The translations under genes were made by a program, and so were the position numbers. The notes below the pieces were generated by a model. The model saw only the letters and a list, made by a program, of their open reading frames with translations, searched no databases and was not told the DNA's origin. DNA of 38,444 nt from a virus: the IMG/VR virus record IMGVR_UViG_3300027759_000197, positions 1 to 38,444 of that record. One strand, given 5' to 3'. Every line of letters begins with the position of its first letter. Positions within the stretch are counted from its first letter, which is position 1. Positions 12,698 through 21,287 of the stretch are shown one piece after another.

Positions 12698-13279
12698 TTA
12701 TCCTTTGATTCCGTAAAGCGCAATATGTGTCCCTGTGATGAAAGTGCCAATATCAGGATACAAAGTAAGGCTGGTTAAAGCGCCAGTATTTTTCCAAGTA
12801 GAAAAAGTTGTGGTGTAGTTGTTGTATCCCGAACCTGTGCCGTCTTGTTGAAATGCGCCATCTGCTCTACTGGCTTTGTATTTTCCAGTATCGTTAATGT
12901 TATAAATATTAGCGAAGCCACTTCCAAAGAAATTAGCGTTCAGGCTATTACCTGGGCAAGCAGAGTTAGGCGTGTATGTGCCGCTTGAAGGATACACATT
13001 GCTAGTATTTGTGCCGTCCCATTCAACTTGCTCACCCATATAGTAAGGGCTAGTGGTATCACTATTCATATACATAATTAGAGTTTCGTTTGGCGCGGAT
13101 CGAGAACCGCGAACAATCCAGGATAAATATAAATGAGAGTAGTCAGCCCAAACTCCCCCGCTTGTAAAAGTCACAGTTCCAGTTCCAGTTGTTGGCTGAG
13201 CCGTTGCTAAAGAAAAGAATGAGTTAGTGCTTAGTCTCCCTGTCTTAGCCGAATCAATAACACCAATGATCGGACTCAT
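12698..13279 (-). CDS. Tail fibre paralog C (193 aa)
   Basis: The start is the ATG at 13279 (MSPIIGVIDSAKTGRL), forming an ATGA overlap with the upstream gene. The first 25 residues are an added segment before the shared core (VTFTSGGVWADYSHLYLSW). The C-terminus is HIALYGIKG like the other paralogs. The centre is aromatic and polar (YPSSGTYTPNSAC), suited to glycan or surface contact. Tail-tip role inferred. Confidence 0.65.
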   Translation of the reverse strand: MSPIIGVIDSAKTGRLSTNSFFSLATAQPTTGTGTVTFTSGGVWADYSHLYLSWIVRGSRSAPNETLIMYMNSDTTSPYYMGEQVEWDGTNTSNVYPSSGTYTPNSACPGNSLNANFFGSGFANIYNINDTGKYKASRADGAFQQDGTGSGYNNYTTTFSTWKNTGALTSLTLYPDIGTFITGTHIALYGIKG

Positions 13280-13917
13280 GAAATATCTCCCACCACATAC
13301 CACAGATCTGTTGCGGCCTTAATCAAAGTGGCTGATGAGTATTGCGCTCTCAATTTAGGAGCGGTAGCGGTTGCTCCTGTTGAAGCAACTGTTGTTGTTC
13401 CCGAAGTGACCGCTTGAATAGTGACTTGTCCTGCGCCAATTTGAATGATGTTTATTTGAGTTCCAGTTGGGTATGCAACTGAAGCGTTGGTGGGTATTGA
13501 ATAAGTTTGCGCTGATGCATTAGACGCGGTGACCAATTGTCCATTATCGCCAAGCACAAATGTGTAGGTTGTTCCAGTTTGCGCATTAAGAGTCAAGTTG
13601 ATCTTGGGCGCAGTTAAAGTTTTATTTGTAAGAGTTTGCGCAGTTGAAACATCCACGGTGGTTGCGGTGTCAATTGCGATCGTGCCTGTTGATGTAATTG
13701 TTCCGCCGCTAAGGCCTGTTCCAGCCGTGATACTTGTAACAGTTCCAGTTGAAGCACCTGTATAACCTAAAGAGTTCCACGCGCTTGATCCGTTGCCGAT
13801 CTTTACTTTGCCTGTGTCGGTTTCATAACCCCACTCGCCTGAAGCAAGAACAGGGTTAGTTGAAGTCCACTGGGAAGCAGTTCCTCTGCGTACTTGGATT
13901 TGTGTTACAACTGCCAT
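13276..13917 (-). CDS. Tail fibre protein with N-terminal RRGT-type module (213 aa)
   Basis: The first 50 residues read QIQVRRGTASQWTSTNPVLA followed by SGEWGYETDTGKVKIGNGSS, a module common at the N-terminus of phage fibres and tropism determinants, probably for tail attachment. The remaining part is a Thr/Ala/Gly-rich beta structure whose last ~110 residues (AQTLTNKTLT through VVGDIS) closely match the C-terminus of the 14168-15181 protein. It overlaps the next gene by ATGA. Confidence 0.72.
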   Translation of the reverse strand: MAVVTQIQVRRGTASQWTSTNPVLASGEWGYETDTGKVKIGNGSSAWNSLGYTGASTGTVTSITAGTGLSGGTITSTGTIAIDTATTVDVSTAQTLTNKTLTAPKINLTLNAQTGTTYTFVLGDNGQLVTASNASAQTYSIPTNASVAYPTGTQINIIQIGAGQVTIQAVTSGTTTVASTGATATAPKLRAQYSSATLIKAATDLWYVVGDIS

Positions 13918-14171
13918 CAGGGAGTTCCTCCGTTTACGGTCTGCGTTGAAGTCGTTGTTGGATCGCCACCATTATAAGGGGCTATGCTATCAAACACACC
14001 TGCGTCTACCTCAGTTAAAGGCGGAACGCCCATGGCTGACCACGCTGCGCCTGTGTAAACCTTTAAGCCTTCGGTTGTGTTGTAGTAAAGATCGCCCGCT
14101 CTGAGAGTGGGTGTTGAAATGTCTGTTGCTGAAACAGGAACATTTGTAGGAGTTAAAGCAAGGCGACTCAT
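13917..14171 (-). CDS. Small fibre-associated protein (84 aa)
   Basis: MSRLALTPTNVPVSATD is followed by AGDLYYNTTEGLKVYTGAAW, a copy of the NT...YxGxxW module also found at 9623-10237 and 29779-31215. The C-terminal half is Thr/Gly-rich. It sits between two long fibre proteins with overlapping junctions and is probably a small tail-tip component or an attachment piece split from a larger fibre. Function inferred. Confidence 0.62.
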   Translation of the reverse strand: MSRLALTPTNVPVSATDISTPTLRAGDLYYNTTEGLKVYTGAAWSAMGVPPLTEVDAGVFDSIAPYNGGDPTTTSTQTVNGGTP

Positions 14172-15181
14172 GAAATGTCACCCATGATCAGCCATGTGTC
14201 AGTTGCGGTTTGAACAGCCGTGGCTGTTGAATATTGCGCTCTTAACTTGGGAGCCGTTGCGGTAGCACCCGTTGAAGCAATAGTCACGCCTCCTGCGCCT
14301 GAAATTGTTACTTGGCCCGCTCCCATTTGCGCGATGTTTATCTGAGCGCCGACTGGATAAGCCACGCTTGAATTCAAAGGAATGGTTGTGGCAATAGCGC
14401 TGGCGTTTGTCTGAGTTACAAGTTTGCCATTGTCATCCAGGACCGTGGTGTAGGTGGTTCCTGTTTGTGCGTTGATACCCAAGTTAACCTTTGGGCTAGT
14501 CAAAGTTGAAGTGGCAATAGTTGCGCCATTAATTGTTGGGCTGGTTAAAGTTTTATTAGTTAAAGTTTGGGCGGTTGTTAGATCGGCGGTCACGGCTGTA
14601 TTGATAGCCAAAGTAACCGATCCGCTTGTGCCTCCGCCTGAAAGTCCTGTGCCAGCAACAACCGCGCTGATGTCACCTGACTCAGGAATGTTTGTGGTTA
14701 CAAGAACGCGTGTGTCGGTAATGTTTGCATTTGTGATCGCAGTTGCGCCCGCACCAACGGCCACAGTTGCCAGGGTGATTGAGTTGGCTGGAAGCGCTGG
14801 GGCAACAGGCGATCCCGCAGGGGTTCCTGCTACAACCTGAAGCACCACATTGTTAAGCGATCCTGTGTAATACGCGTCATTTACAGTTGCGCAAACAAGG
14901 TCAATTCTTGGGTTGGTTGGATTTGCCGTGTTTAAAGACAGAACAGAACTGGCATCGTTGTAAGTTACATAAGTTCCCATGTTGGCTTGAGTTGTTCCAA
15001 CAATTGCAGCCCATCCTGATGCAACAACAACAGAAAGACCAGGAGGTGTATTTTGCGTGACAAGTAAAGAAGCGCTGTTGATGATACCTGTGGTAGCCCA
15101 AAGTGCCTGGGTTGTTAGGCGATCGTTTTCAGCAGGGTGCGATCCGTTCTGCAACCAACTGGGCGGGGTTCTAACTGTCAT
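14168..15181 (-). CDS. Long tail fibre protein (337 aa)
   Basis: The N-terminal ~150 residues (PPSWLQNGSHPAENDRLTTQ, ALWATTGI, then TYVTYNDASSVLSLN) form a beta-rich domain typical of phage tail-fibre N-termini. Then come Thr/Ala/Gly repeats and a C-terminal block (AQTLTNKTLTSPTINGAT, later APKLRAQYSTAT and IMGDIS) shared with 13276-13917. It starts the host-recognition cluster right after the distal tail protein. Role inferred: adsorption. Confidence 0.7.
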   Translation of the reverse strand: MTVRTPPSWLQNGSHPAENDRLTTQALWATTGIINSASLLVTQNTPPGLSVVVASGWAAIVGTTQANMGTYVTYNDASSVLSLNTANPTNPRIDLVCATVNDAYYTGSLNNVVLQVVAGTPAGSPVAPALPANSITLATVAVGAGATAITNANITDTRVLVTTNIPESGDISAVVAGTGLSGGGTSGSVTLAINTAVTADLTTAQTLTNKTLTSPTINGATIATSTLTSPKVNLGINAQTGTTYTTVLDDNGKLVTQTNASAIATTIPLNSSVAYPVGAQINIAQMGAGQVTISGAGGVTIASTGATATAPKLRAQYSTATAVQTATDTWLIMGDIS

Positions 15182-15189
15182 TTATTCTC

Positions 15190-16053
15190 CTAAATGTAAG
15201 CCGATTGCCAAGTCACAGTTGCACCTGTCACACCCACTACTGTACTACCTGCGTTGCCTGTTAGGTAGAACAAGTTAGTACCTGGTTGTGCAGAGAACCA
15301 TTGACCCGAAGCCAGCAAGTTTCGAGCGGGGTTTCCGTTCAAAGTTATTAGTTTATTGTATAAATCTACGGTCAAGAAGTCCGTGTTGGTTAAAGAGCAG
15401 GTAAAGTTTAAAGCCAGGTTCTCGGTTTGGTTACCAAGGATCGGGTTGATGATCGGGCCGTTAAGAACGATGGTGGGATAGGTCGCAGTCCATCCATTGT
15501 TTTGGATGTTGGTTGTAATTAATACCGATCCGCCACCATAAACTAAGTTATAAACTCGGTTATAAGTTCTGCCGCCAGGCGGGGTGTAGTTCAGGGTTGC
15601 GGTCTGAGTATTGGAGTCGTAATACCGTGGATCGGGGCAAAAGAAACTGACCTGGGCAATGATGTAGCCGTAGGTGTAGTTGGGGTCTACAGAGGCGCTC
15701 AAGCCTCTTACGCGGGCGTTTAAGACCTGCTCGCCTGATGCATTGGACAATATAAAGTAAAGGGGCGTAGTGCCGCTTGCCTGGGGCAAAAGGGCCTGCT
15801 GAAGGGTGTTGAAATTAGCCTGGGCCGATCCTGTGCCGTTGCCCAAGATCTGAACCAGCATTGTAATGTATCGGCCGCCAAGGAAGTCACGGCCCGAGAA
15901 CATACCGTCTGCGTAGCCTCGATTGTCATCTTGAGATCGGATTGCTGGCAAGGCTTCTAAGCCATCAACGCTCATGATCTGATAAGGCGAGCCTTCTCCG
16001 CCAAAGACCTGACTGTTGAAGGAGAACGAGTAGTTAGCAATTACGGCGGCCAT
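15190..16053 (-). CDS. Distal tail protein (Dit-like)
   Basis: The 287-residue beta-rich protein follows the tape measure with the gene starts overlapping, the usual Dit position. It contains VDGLEALPAIRSQDDNRGYA, DGMFSGRDFLGGR and later AQVSFFCPDPRYYDSN, features of siphovirus distal tail proteins (a hexameric ring at the tube end plus a galectin-like C-terminal domain). It links the tail tube to the hub and fibres. No enzymatic motif. Confidence 0.75.
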   Translation of the reverse strand: MAAVIANYSFSFNSQVFGGEGSPYQIMSVDGLEALPAIRSQDDNRGYADGMFSGRDFLGGRYITMLVQILGNGTGSAQANFNTLQQALLPQASGTTPLYFILSNASGEQVLNARVRGLSASVDPNYTYGYIIAQVSFFCPDPRYYDSNTQTATLNYTPPGGRTYNRVYNLVYGGGSVLITTNIQNNGWTATYPTIVLNGPIINPILGNQTENLALNFTCSLTNTDFLTVDLYNKLITLNGNPARNLLASGQWFSAQPGTNLFYLTGNAGSTVVGVTGATVTWQSAYI

Positions 16054-19004
16054 TAGAGTATGTTCATTCCCATCGCCTTAATCTTGTTAGACACTCCTGT
16101 TGAAGTGTTAATGCTGCTGCTTGTCTTAGTTGTTCCGCTTGCAGCCATAATTCCAGCAAGGGTTGTGGTGTTGACTGTTACGGCGGCTCCATATTTTACC
16201 GCACTGACAGTCGCAAGATGCACATCGGCTGGATCAACCTTTGTGGTGTTAAAAGTTTGCGCAATATTTGTGGTTGGCCCATACGCGGTGTTGCCAACTC
16301 CGCCGTTTGAATTAGTGCCTCCTGTAACATAAGGCGTGGTCACAGTTTTTGCAGTTGCTGCGCTTGCGTAAGCCGATTGTGCAGATTGAAGCGCGGCCGT
16401 GGCCGCAGCCACAGAAGCAAGTTGTGCTTTTAGGCTTTCTAACTTTTGGGCTGTGCTTGCAGAAATCTCATCAATAGCCTTTTGATAAGCAAGTTGAGCA
16501 TCAACCAAAGCCTTCTGCAGAACCTTTTGCGCTTCGGCTAATCCTTCATTGAGTTTCTTTTGGGCTTCCTCGCGGGCTTTCTGTAATATTGCAGCAGACT
16601 CGGCAAGAGAAGCCTCAAGGCGTGCTTTGGCTTCAGCGATCGCGGTCTGTAATTGTGTGGCCGCTTCAAGCATACGAGCATCGCGTTCAACCTTGGCTTC
16701 GGTCATAGCGCGGGCATACTCGGCGTTGGCTTCTGCCAAGGAGTTCATTAACTCCATGTCTACTTCGGCTAAAGAGTTTTTAAGATCAATTGCCACCTGA
16801 TCGTAAGCCTGTCGCAATTCGGATGTGGCTAGGTTGGCTCCGTTGCTCATGGATTTAGCCAAAGCGTCTAAGCCTGTGTCTTGGATACCTTCAAGATCCA
16901 TGAAAGTCTCACGGATTTCTTTCTGTTGTTCAGGTGACGATTTCTTTAACTCATCAATCATCTGATTGCCAACTTCAGGTCCAGCCTTTACAACCTGCTC
17001 AATAAAGGTCTGTGCATAACCTTCGCCCGCAAGATAGGCAGCGCCTTGCTGTAGTTTCTTGGCCGCTTCCAGTTCCTTTTTCATTTGCTCTAAGAAGCCG
17101 CCTGAAGTCTTGCCCTTGAAAGCCTCGGTCAGACTGAATGATGTGCCTGAAGCAAAAGCGCTGCGCAAGCGATCTACTGATTGCTGAATAATAGATGCTT
17201 CTTTTTCAGCAGCCTTAACGCGTAAATCGGCAGACTTTGCAGCAGCGGCTTGCCTTAAATCTACAAGTTTTCTTTGAAGGGTTGCCTCAATGTCTGCGGT
17301 TTTCTTTGCATAATCTTTTGCGATGTCCACCATGGCTTGGGTGTGAACCTTTTGGGCATCAACAACGGCGGCATCATAGGTTTTCTGTGCATCGGCGCGG
17401 CGCTCGCGATCGGCTTCCTCGGCCTCGGCAATTGCTTCTCCGTAGGCTTTGTGTAGATCGGCAACCTTCTCTTGATACTTTTCATGTGCTTCAATCGACT
17501 TCTCAATATAAGCAGTCTCAATCTCAAGCATCTTTTCAGCGCGGTCTTTTGCTTTATCCGCTGCTTCTTTTGCGGCCTCTGCAACTTTAGGATCGACTAC
17601 GCCTGGCTTGCCTTTTCCACCTTTGGTTGCCTTTTCTACTTTCTGAGCGTTCTTATCTGCGGCCGCACCCATCTTGTCCAGGCCAGCGGCTAGGTCCTTA
17701 GCCTTATTAGAAGCAGCCTTAGCAAAATCGCTAATGCCATCCAAACCTTTATTCATGATGTCCAGGCCAGCCTTAGCGTATTTACCAACGCCTGGAAGTT
17801 TAGAAAGAACTAACAACAAGGCACGCAACGGACCCGTGACCACTTTCATGATCACTTCAAATACCTGGCCGACCATAGGAATGATTGCCGCAAAAGCGTT
17901 GAGAGCAACTTTGGCCATGGAAACTACGGCTTTTCTGAATGTCTCATTGCTGTTCCATAGTTTGACCATCATCGCAACAAGCAGACCCACGGCAATAACA
18001 ATGAGGCCGATCGGGTTGAGTTTCTGAACCAGGTTAAGAATTTTCTGTTGAATAATTGCTGCTTTTACAAAGACGGTGTAAGCGCCCCAAGCAGCGCCTA
18101 GCACGCCAACTGTTATGGCAAAGGCTTTAACTTCGGCTTGGTTGTTCTTAAAGAACTCACCGATCTTGGTAAGAACAGGAATAAGCAAATCTAATATTTT
18201 TAACAACCCTCTAAAGGCTGGCATCAAAGCATCACCAAGTGCGACTTTTGCATCCTCCATTTTGGCTTGCAGAGTTTTCATGGTGTTAGCGGTTCCATCG
18301 GCGGTGCGGGCGTAGTCGCCTTGCGCAAGAGCCGTGTCTTTTAAGATCAATGAGTAAGCAGCCTGGGACTTGATCGCAACAGGCAGAGTTCCACTTGTTG
18401 TTTTGATCAGACCCATTCGCAGGGCCTCTTCCTTCAAGCGAACTTCTGAAAGAGCAACACCGAAGCGCTTTAGAGGTTCTGTTTCACCTGAAAGACCTGA
18501 TCGTAAAGCGGTGATGGCTTGATCGATGGATGTGTTGTTAAACGAAGCCATGTCTGCGGCCAACTGAACAAGGCTGGTAGACATCTTTTGCGACTCGCCC
18601 TGACCTAAACCAAACGCCTGGAATAAGTTACCGTAAGTTCCAGCAGCCTCTAAAGCAGCCTGGTTAGAAATACCTAAGTTTTGCGCAGCGCTTTTACCAA
18701 ACGCTTCAACCTCTGCCGCACCTTCGCCAAACACAACTTGCACTTTGGATAAAGACTCGGCCATGTTGCTGGCCGCCATAATCGACTCTTTGGCAAATGC
18801 AGCAACTTGGGAAGCGGCAAAAGTAGCACCCATTGCAGCGCCGACCTTTTTAAGGTTGCCCACAAAGTTGCTCATGCCACCGCTGGCCTTTTTTACATTG
18901 TCATCTACGCCCTTGATCGCGTTCTGCGCCTGGGCAAGACCTGCCTTCAACTGACTTACATCGGCTTGTATCTGAATGAGAATTGGCGGGATCGTAGATG
19001 CCAT
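16053..19004 (-). CDS. Tape measure protein (983 aa)
   Basis: The longest gene in the window. N-terminal region: ADVSQLKAGLAQAQNAIKGV plus an alpha-helical domain (FNNTSIDQAITALRSGLSGE) of the siphovirus tape-measure family. Residues about 293-347 hold two hydrophobic segments (AFAITVGVLGAAWGAY; PIGLIVIAVGLLVAMMV). Long coiled coils follow (about 480-660 and 745-900) with repeats such as EANAEYARAMTEAK. No lysozyme or peptidase domain is visible. It sets tail length and is probably ejected into the host membrane. Confidence 0.92.
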   Translation of the reverse strand: MASTIPPILIQIQADVSQLKAGLAQAQNAIKGVDDNVKKASGGMSNFVGNLKKVGAAMGATFAASQVAAFAKESIMAASNMAESLSKVQVVFGEGAAEVEAFGKSAAQNLGISNQAALEAAGTYGNLFQAFGLGQGESQKMSTSLVQLAADMASFNNTSIDQAITALRSGLSGETEPLKRFGVALSEVRLKEEALRMGLIKTTSGTLPVAIKSQAAYSLILKDTALAQGDYARTADGTANTMKTLQAKMEDAKVALGDALMPAFRGLLKILDLLIPVLTKIGEFFKNNQAEVKAFAITVGVLGAAWGAYTVFVKAAIIQQKILNLVQKLNPIGLIVIAVGLLVAMMVKLWNSNETFRKAVVSMAKVALNAFAAIIPMVGQVFEVIMKVVTGPLRALLLVLSKLPGVGKYAKAGLDIMNKGLDGISDFAKAASNKAKDLAAGLDKMGAAADKNAQKVEKATKGGKGKPGVVDPKVAEAAKEAADKAKDRAEKMLEIETAYIEKSIEAHEKYQEKVADLHKAYGEAIAEAEEADRERRADAQKTYDAAVVDAQKVHTQAMVDIAKDYAKKTADIEATLQRKLVDLRQAAAAKSADLRVKAAEKEASIIQQSVDRLRSAFASGTSFSLTEAFKGKTSGGFLEQMKKELEAAKKLQQGAAYLAGEGYAQTFIEQVVKAGPEVGNQMIDELKKSSPEQQKEIRETFMDLEGIQDTGLDALAKSMSNGANLATSELRQAYDQVAIDLKNSLAEVDMELMNSLAEANAEYARAMTEAKVERDARMLEAATQLQTAIAEAKARLEASLAESAAILQKAREEAQKKLNEGLAEAQKVLQKALVDAQLAYQKAIDEISASTAQKLESLKAQLASVAAATAALQSAQSAYASAATAKTVTTPYVTGGTNSNGGVGNTAYGPTTNIAQTFNTTKVDPADVHLATVSAVKYGAAVTVNTTTLAGIMAASGTTKTSSSINTSTGVSNKIKAMGMNIL

Positions 19005-19007
19005 CTA

Positions 19008-19442
19008 TTAACTCCTCAAATACGATGCAAAAGCGCCAATGAATGTCCTACTGAGTTTGCCTGATTGTTTCAGACTTTCTGCAGCGGGTACAAGATACGG
19101 GTATTTTACTCCTGATTTCCATTCGGGGAGTCCTAGTTCAACGGCGCGTGCATAAACCATCGAAGCGCCAACTTCAGCAACATAACTTTGTCCGAAGCCG
19201 ATCTTGGTCTGCGAGTAAATGGATCGGCGCAAGTTACCAGTCATGACATTGGGACCAGGGCCTGTGCCTGGGATGTGGCCTTGGCCTCTTGGGTGCGTTC
19301 CTGTGTTTGCATTCTTTTTGGCTTGGCGTTCAACTTCGGCCGCAGCCATGCCGATCGCAAAGCGAGCAGCGTTGTTTACATCCATCTCTGTTTTGCCAAG
19401 AGCGGCCAAGACTTTAGGCAGGTTTGTGAATTCAAATGTCAC
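19008..19442 (-). CDS. HK97 gp10-like neck/tail completion protein (144 aa)
   Basis: The start is a GTG at 19442, overlapping the stop of the frameshifted chaperone (GTGA). The sequence has AARFAIGMAAAEVERQAKK, then TGTHPRGQGHIPGTGPG and TGNLRRSIYSQ, with VYARAVELG later, matching HK97 gp10-like proteins of the head-tail interface. Its position between chaperone and tape measure differs from the common one near the connectors, so it may be a tail component with this fold. Confidence 0.72.
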   Translation of the reverse strand: MTFEFTNLPKVLAALGKTEMDVNNAARFAIGMAAAEVERQAKKNANTGTHPRGQGHIPGTGPGPNVMTGNLRRSIYSQTKIGFGQSYVAEVGASMVYARAVELGLPEWKSGVKYPYLVPAAESLKQSGKLSRTFIGAFASYLRS

Positions 19443-19983
19443 TCACGCACCTCGCTTTGCATCTTAGTCACAGTTGCTGCTATTCCCAACAACCAATCAG
19501 CGGTCCCTGCGGGTAGATCATCCACTTGCGTGGGTGTCCATCCAAAGCGATCAGCGAACTGAAAGTAGTACCACTCCTCATCGGGGTAATCTAGATCAGG
19601 TCGGCGCTCGCCACCCTCAAGCCACCACCTTAAGCGTTCGAGTTGTCGGTATCCGCTTTTGGGTCTTGCTCGTTATCAGGTGTGTCGCCCAAAGAAGGGA
19701 ACAGAAACTTCTGCGCATCCTTTGTAGCGTCAACCAAAGCATCGTAATCTTTCATTTCTAACTCATCAAGGTTGTCGATCTTGAGTGCGGGGATCAAGAG
19801 GTCCAACGACCAGTCCTCGATCAACATCGCAATCAAAGCATCGCCCAATGCTAAGGCTCGAGTTAAATCTCCGCCTTCTACATCTGCAGTTTTCAACACG
19901 CGCTTACGATCTTTAACGCGTAATGATTTAGGGTCCTTTAAAGTGACTGTTGCCCCTGAAGGTAGTGTTATTTTCTCTGACAT
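19439..19983 (-). CDS. Tail assembly chaperone, frameshifted long form (about 181 aa)
   Basis: The short frame (19630-19983) slips back one base at CCCAAAA (19663-19657). The frame then continues to a TGA at 19439, adding about 72 residues: ERLRWWLEGGERRPDLDYPD, EEWYYFQFADRFGWTP, ADWLLGIAATVTKMQ. This is the G/GT chaperone pair found upstream of tape-measure genes in siphoviruses. The long form is thought to link the tape measure to tail-tube subunits. The downstream frame has no independent start with a ribosome-binding site, which supports frameshifting. Confidence 0.85.
19630..19983 (-). CDS. Tail assembly chaperone, short form (117 aa)
   Basis: ATG at 19983 follows TTAGGAGGCAAAA. The product begins MSEKITLPSGATVTLKDPKS and has SLRVKDRKRVLKTADVEGGD, typical of phage tail-assembly chaperone (G-type) proteins with an N-terminal beta and helical core (LALGDALIAMLIEDWSLDLL). 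It ends with an acidic tail at a TAA at 19630 when no frameshift occurs. It keeps the tape measure soluble before tube polymerisation. Confidence 0.85.
   Translation of the reverse strand: MSEKITLPSGATVTLKDPKSLRVKDRKRVLKTADVEGGDLTRALALGDALIAMLIEDWSLDLLIPALKIDNLDELEMKDYDALVDATKDAQKFLFPSLGDTPDNEQDPKADTDNSNA
19657..19663 (-). promoter_or_regulatory. -1 ribosomal frameshift slippery site
   Basis: The heptamer CCCAAAA lies in the zero frame as C-CCA-AAA, so a -1 slip re-pairs as CCC-AAA. It is 27 bases before the zero-frame stop, and the -1 frame is open for 73 codons beyond. This fits the X-XXY-YYZ rule. No strong stimulatory hairpin directly downstream was confirmed. Confidence 0.8.
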
Positions 19984-20027
19984 TTTTGCCTCCTAATAGT
20001 TTGCCTTCCTAAATCATAACCTATAGG

Positions 20028-20083
20028 GAGCAGGTGGGTGGGATGGCGGGAAGGCGTTCGCCATCAACCGATCCCACCTGCTC
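20028..20083 (-). terminator. Strong hairpin after the tail-tube gene
   Basis: Outer arms gagcaggtggg (20028-20038) and cccacctgctc (20073-20083) pair over 11 bp, with an inner stem gatggcg/cgccatc (20042-20048 with 20059-20065). There is no T-run on the leftward side, so it may be an mRNA 3'-end protector or attenuator rather than a full terminator, setting tail-tube output above the chaperones. Confidence 0.5.
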
Positions 20084-20089
20084 TTGGAT

Positions 20090-21076
20090 TTAGGCGTAGG
20101 TTCCTGATGCTTTCGCATTCTGTAGAACCCACTTGATTGGTGCAAAACCACCTGTTGATCCAGCGTCAGTTGTGTTGCCTTGGCCGTTTAGATCAATTGA
20201 AACCTGAACGAAGTCCTCACCGCGTTCAATAACGGCGGCTGTATAAGCGCCCTTAGAGATTGTGGCTTGGATTTGAACCGCGCTTGCACCTGTGCCATAG
20301 GCCCAGTTAAGAACAATTGCTGGCTGAGTGTTGTTTAAGAAACGGGTTAGTTCTGTGTCATCTTCCATGATGAATGTGATCTTGCCTGTTACTTCTAGAG
20401 GTCCCAAAAAAACCTGGTATGGGTTCTGAGTATTGCTGATGCCGTAAACAGGAGTAACAGATCGAGCCATGTCGATGTTGCCTGTCATGGAGTTTGATAC
20501 CGCAGCGCCTCCAATAGAAACTGTGCCGCGCCAAACAACTGTTGGTAGCAAAGTGCTAAATGTTGGAGTTGGATCGGCAACTGCGCTTGAAGCCCAGCCT
20601 GTTGTCTTTGTATCATACTCAAGCATTCCGTCAGCGTTAAACTTCAAAGAGAAGTCTGAGAACTGGCATCCTGGATAAGAACGAACATCTGCAGTATAGA
20701 AGTCTGTTAATGTGTAAGAGATTGGCTGATTATCTACACCTGAAACAAGGCTGTTCTTTAGCGAGATTGTGTGTGTGTAAGGTGCGCTAACACCTGTAGT
20801 TGCGACCGATCCAAGAAGTCCCGCAAGACCGTATCCAACTGTGTCGGCAAATACTGCGCCTCCAAAGTCAAAAGTCGAGCGTGTGCGACCTTGTAGATAA
20901 GCGTAGTTCACAACATTAGAACCACGAAGCCCTGTGTCGTAGAGCGGATCTACTACATCTACAGGCTTGATGTTGTCCTTTGCTACTGGTATAAAATCTG
21001 TTGGTGCAACGATCGTTCCCTTGGTTGCTTCTTTAGCAATACCCAGGTACGAGCGTACGGATGCTTGTACTGACAT
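20090..21076 (-). CDS. Major tail tube protein (328 aa)
   Basis: A beta-rich protein with features of phage tail-tube subunits: N-terminal VRSYLGIAKEATKGTIVAPT, VDPLYDTGLRGSNVVNYAYL, a central FYTADVRSYPGCQFSDFSLK and a C-terminal IDLNGQGNTTDAG. It lies between connectors and chaperones, the standard place. Its 3' end is followed by a strong hairpin, as expected for an abundant structural protein. The length is normal for actinophage tubes. Confidence 0.85.
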   Translation of the reverse strand: MSVQASVRSYLGIAKEATKGTIVAPTDFIPVAKDNIKPVDVVDPLYDTGLRGSNVVNYAYLQGRTRSTFDFGGAVFADTVGYGLAGLLGSVATTGVSAPYTHTISLKNSLVSGVDNQPISYTLTDFYTADVRSYPGCQFSDFSLKFNADGMLEYDTKTTGWASSAVADPTPTFSTLLPTVVWRGTVSIGGAAVSNSMTGNIDMARSVTPVYGISNTQNPYQVFLGPLEVTGKITFIMEDDTELTRFLNNTQPAIVLNWAYGTGASAVQIQATISKGAYTAAVIERGEDFVQVSIDLNGQGNTTDAGSTGGFAPIKWVLQNAKASGTYA

Positions 21077-21279
21077 TATTCACTCTCCTTAGAGTCGTAG
21101 TCTGACGCGGCAGACTTGGTTGGGGCTTGTGTTGGAATTGCTGCTGGCTTCGCTGCTCCTGGTGCTAGGCAGTCAGGATGAGTAAAGCCTTCGGGTGCGT
21201 CAAACTCGTCACCTGGTTTTACTGTGATCCCCAGCGATGGGAACACTCGTTCATCTGTTCCGTTGTATTTCAGTTTCAT
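21076..21279 (-). CDS. Small connector-region protein (67 aa)
   Basis: Begins MKLKYNGTDERVFPSLGITV, followed by KPGDEFDAPEGFTHPDC, then an Ala/Pro-rich, probably disordered tail. Short proteins of this style, with a compact N-terminal beta domain and a flexible C-terminus, are common between tail terminator and tube genes. The stop overlaps the tail-tube start. Function unknown, probably virion assembly. Confidence 0.65.
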   Translation of the reverse strand: MKLKYNGTDERVFPSLGITVKPGDEFDAPEGFTHPDCLAPGAAKPAAIPTQAPTKSAASDYDSKESE

Positions 21280-21287
21280 GTTGCTCC

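Noticed and set aside
17237-17590. Frames on both strands inside the tape-measure gene
   Set aside because: Arise from the repetitive coiled-coil DNA of the tape measure.
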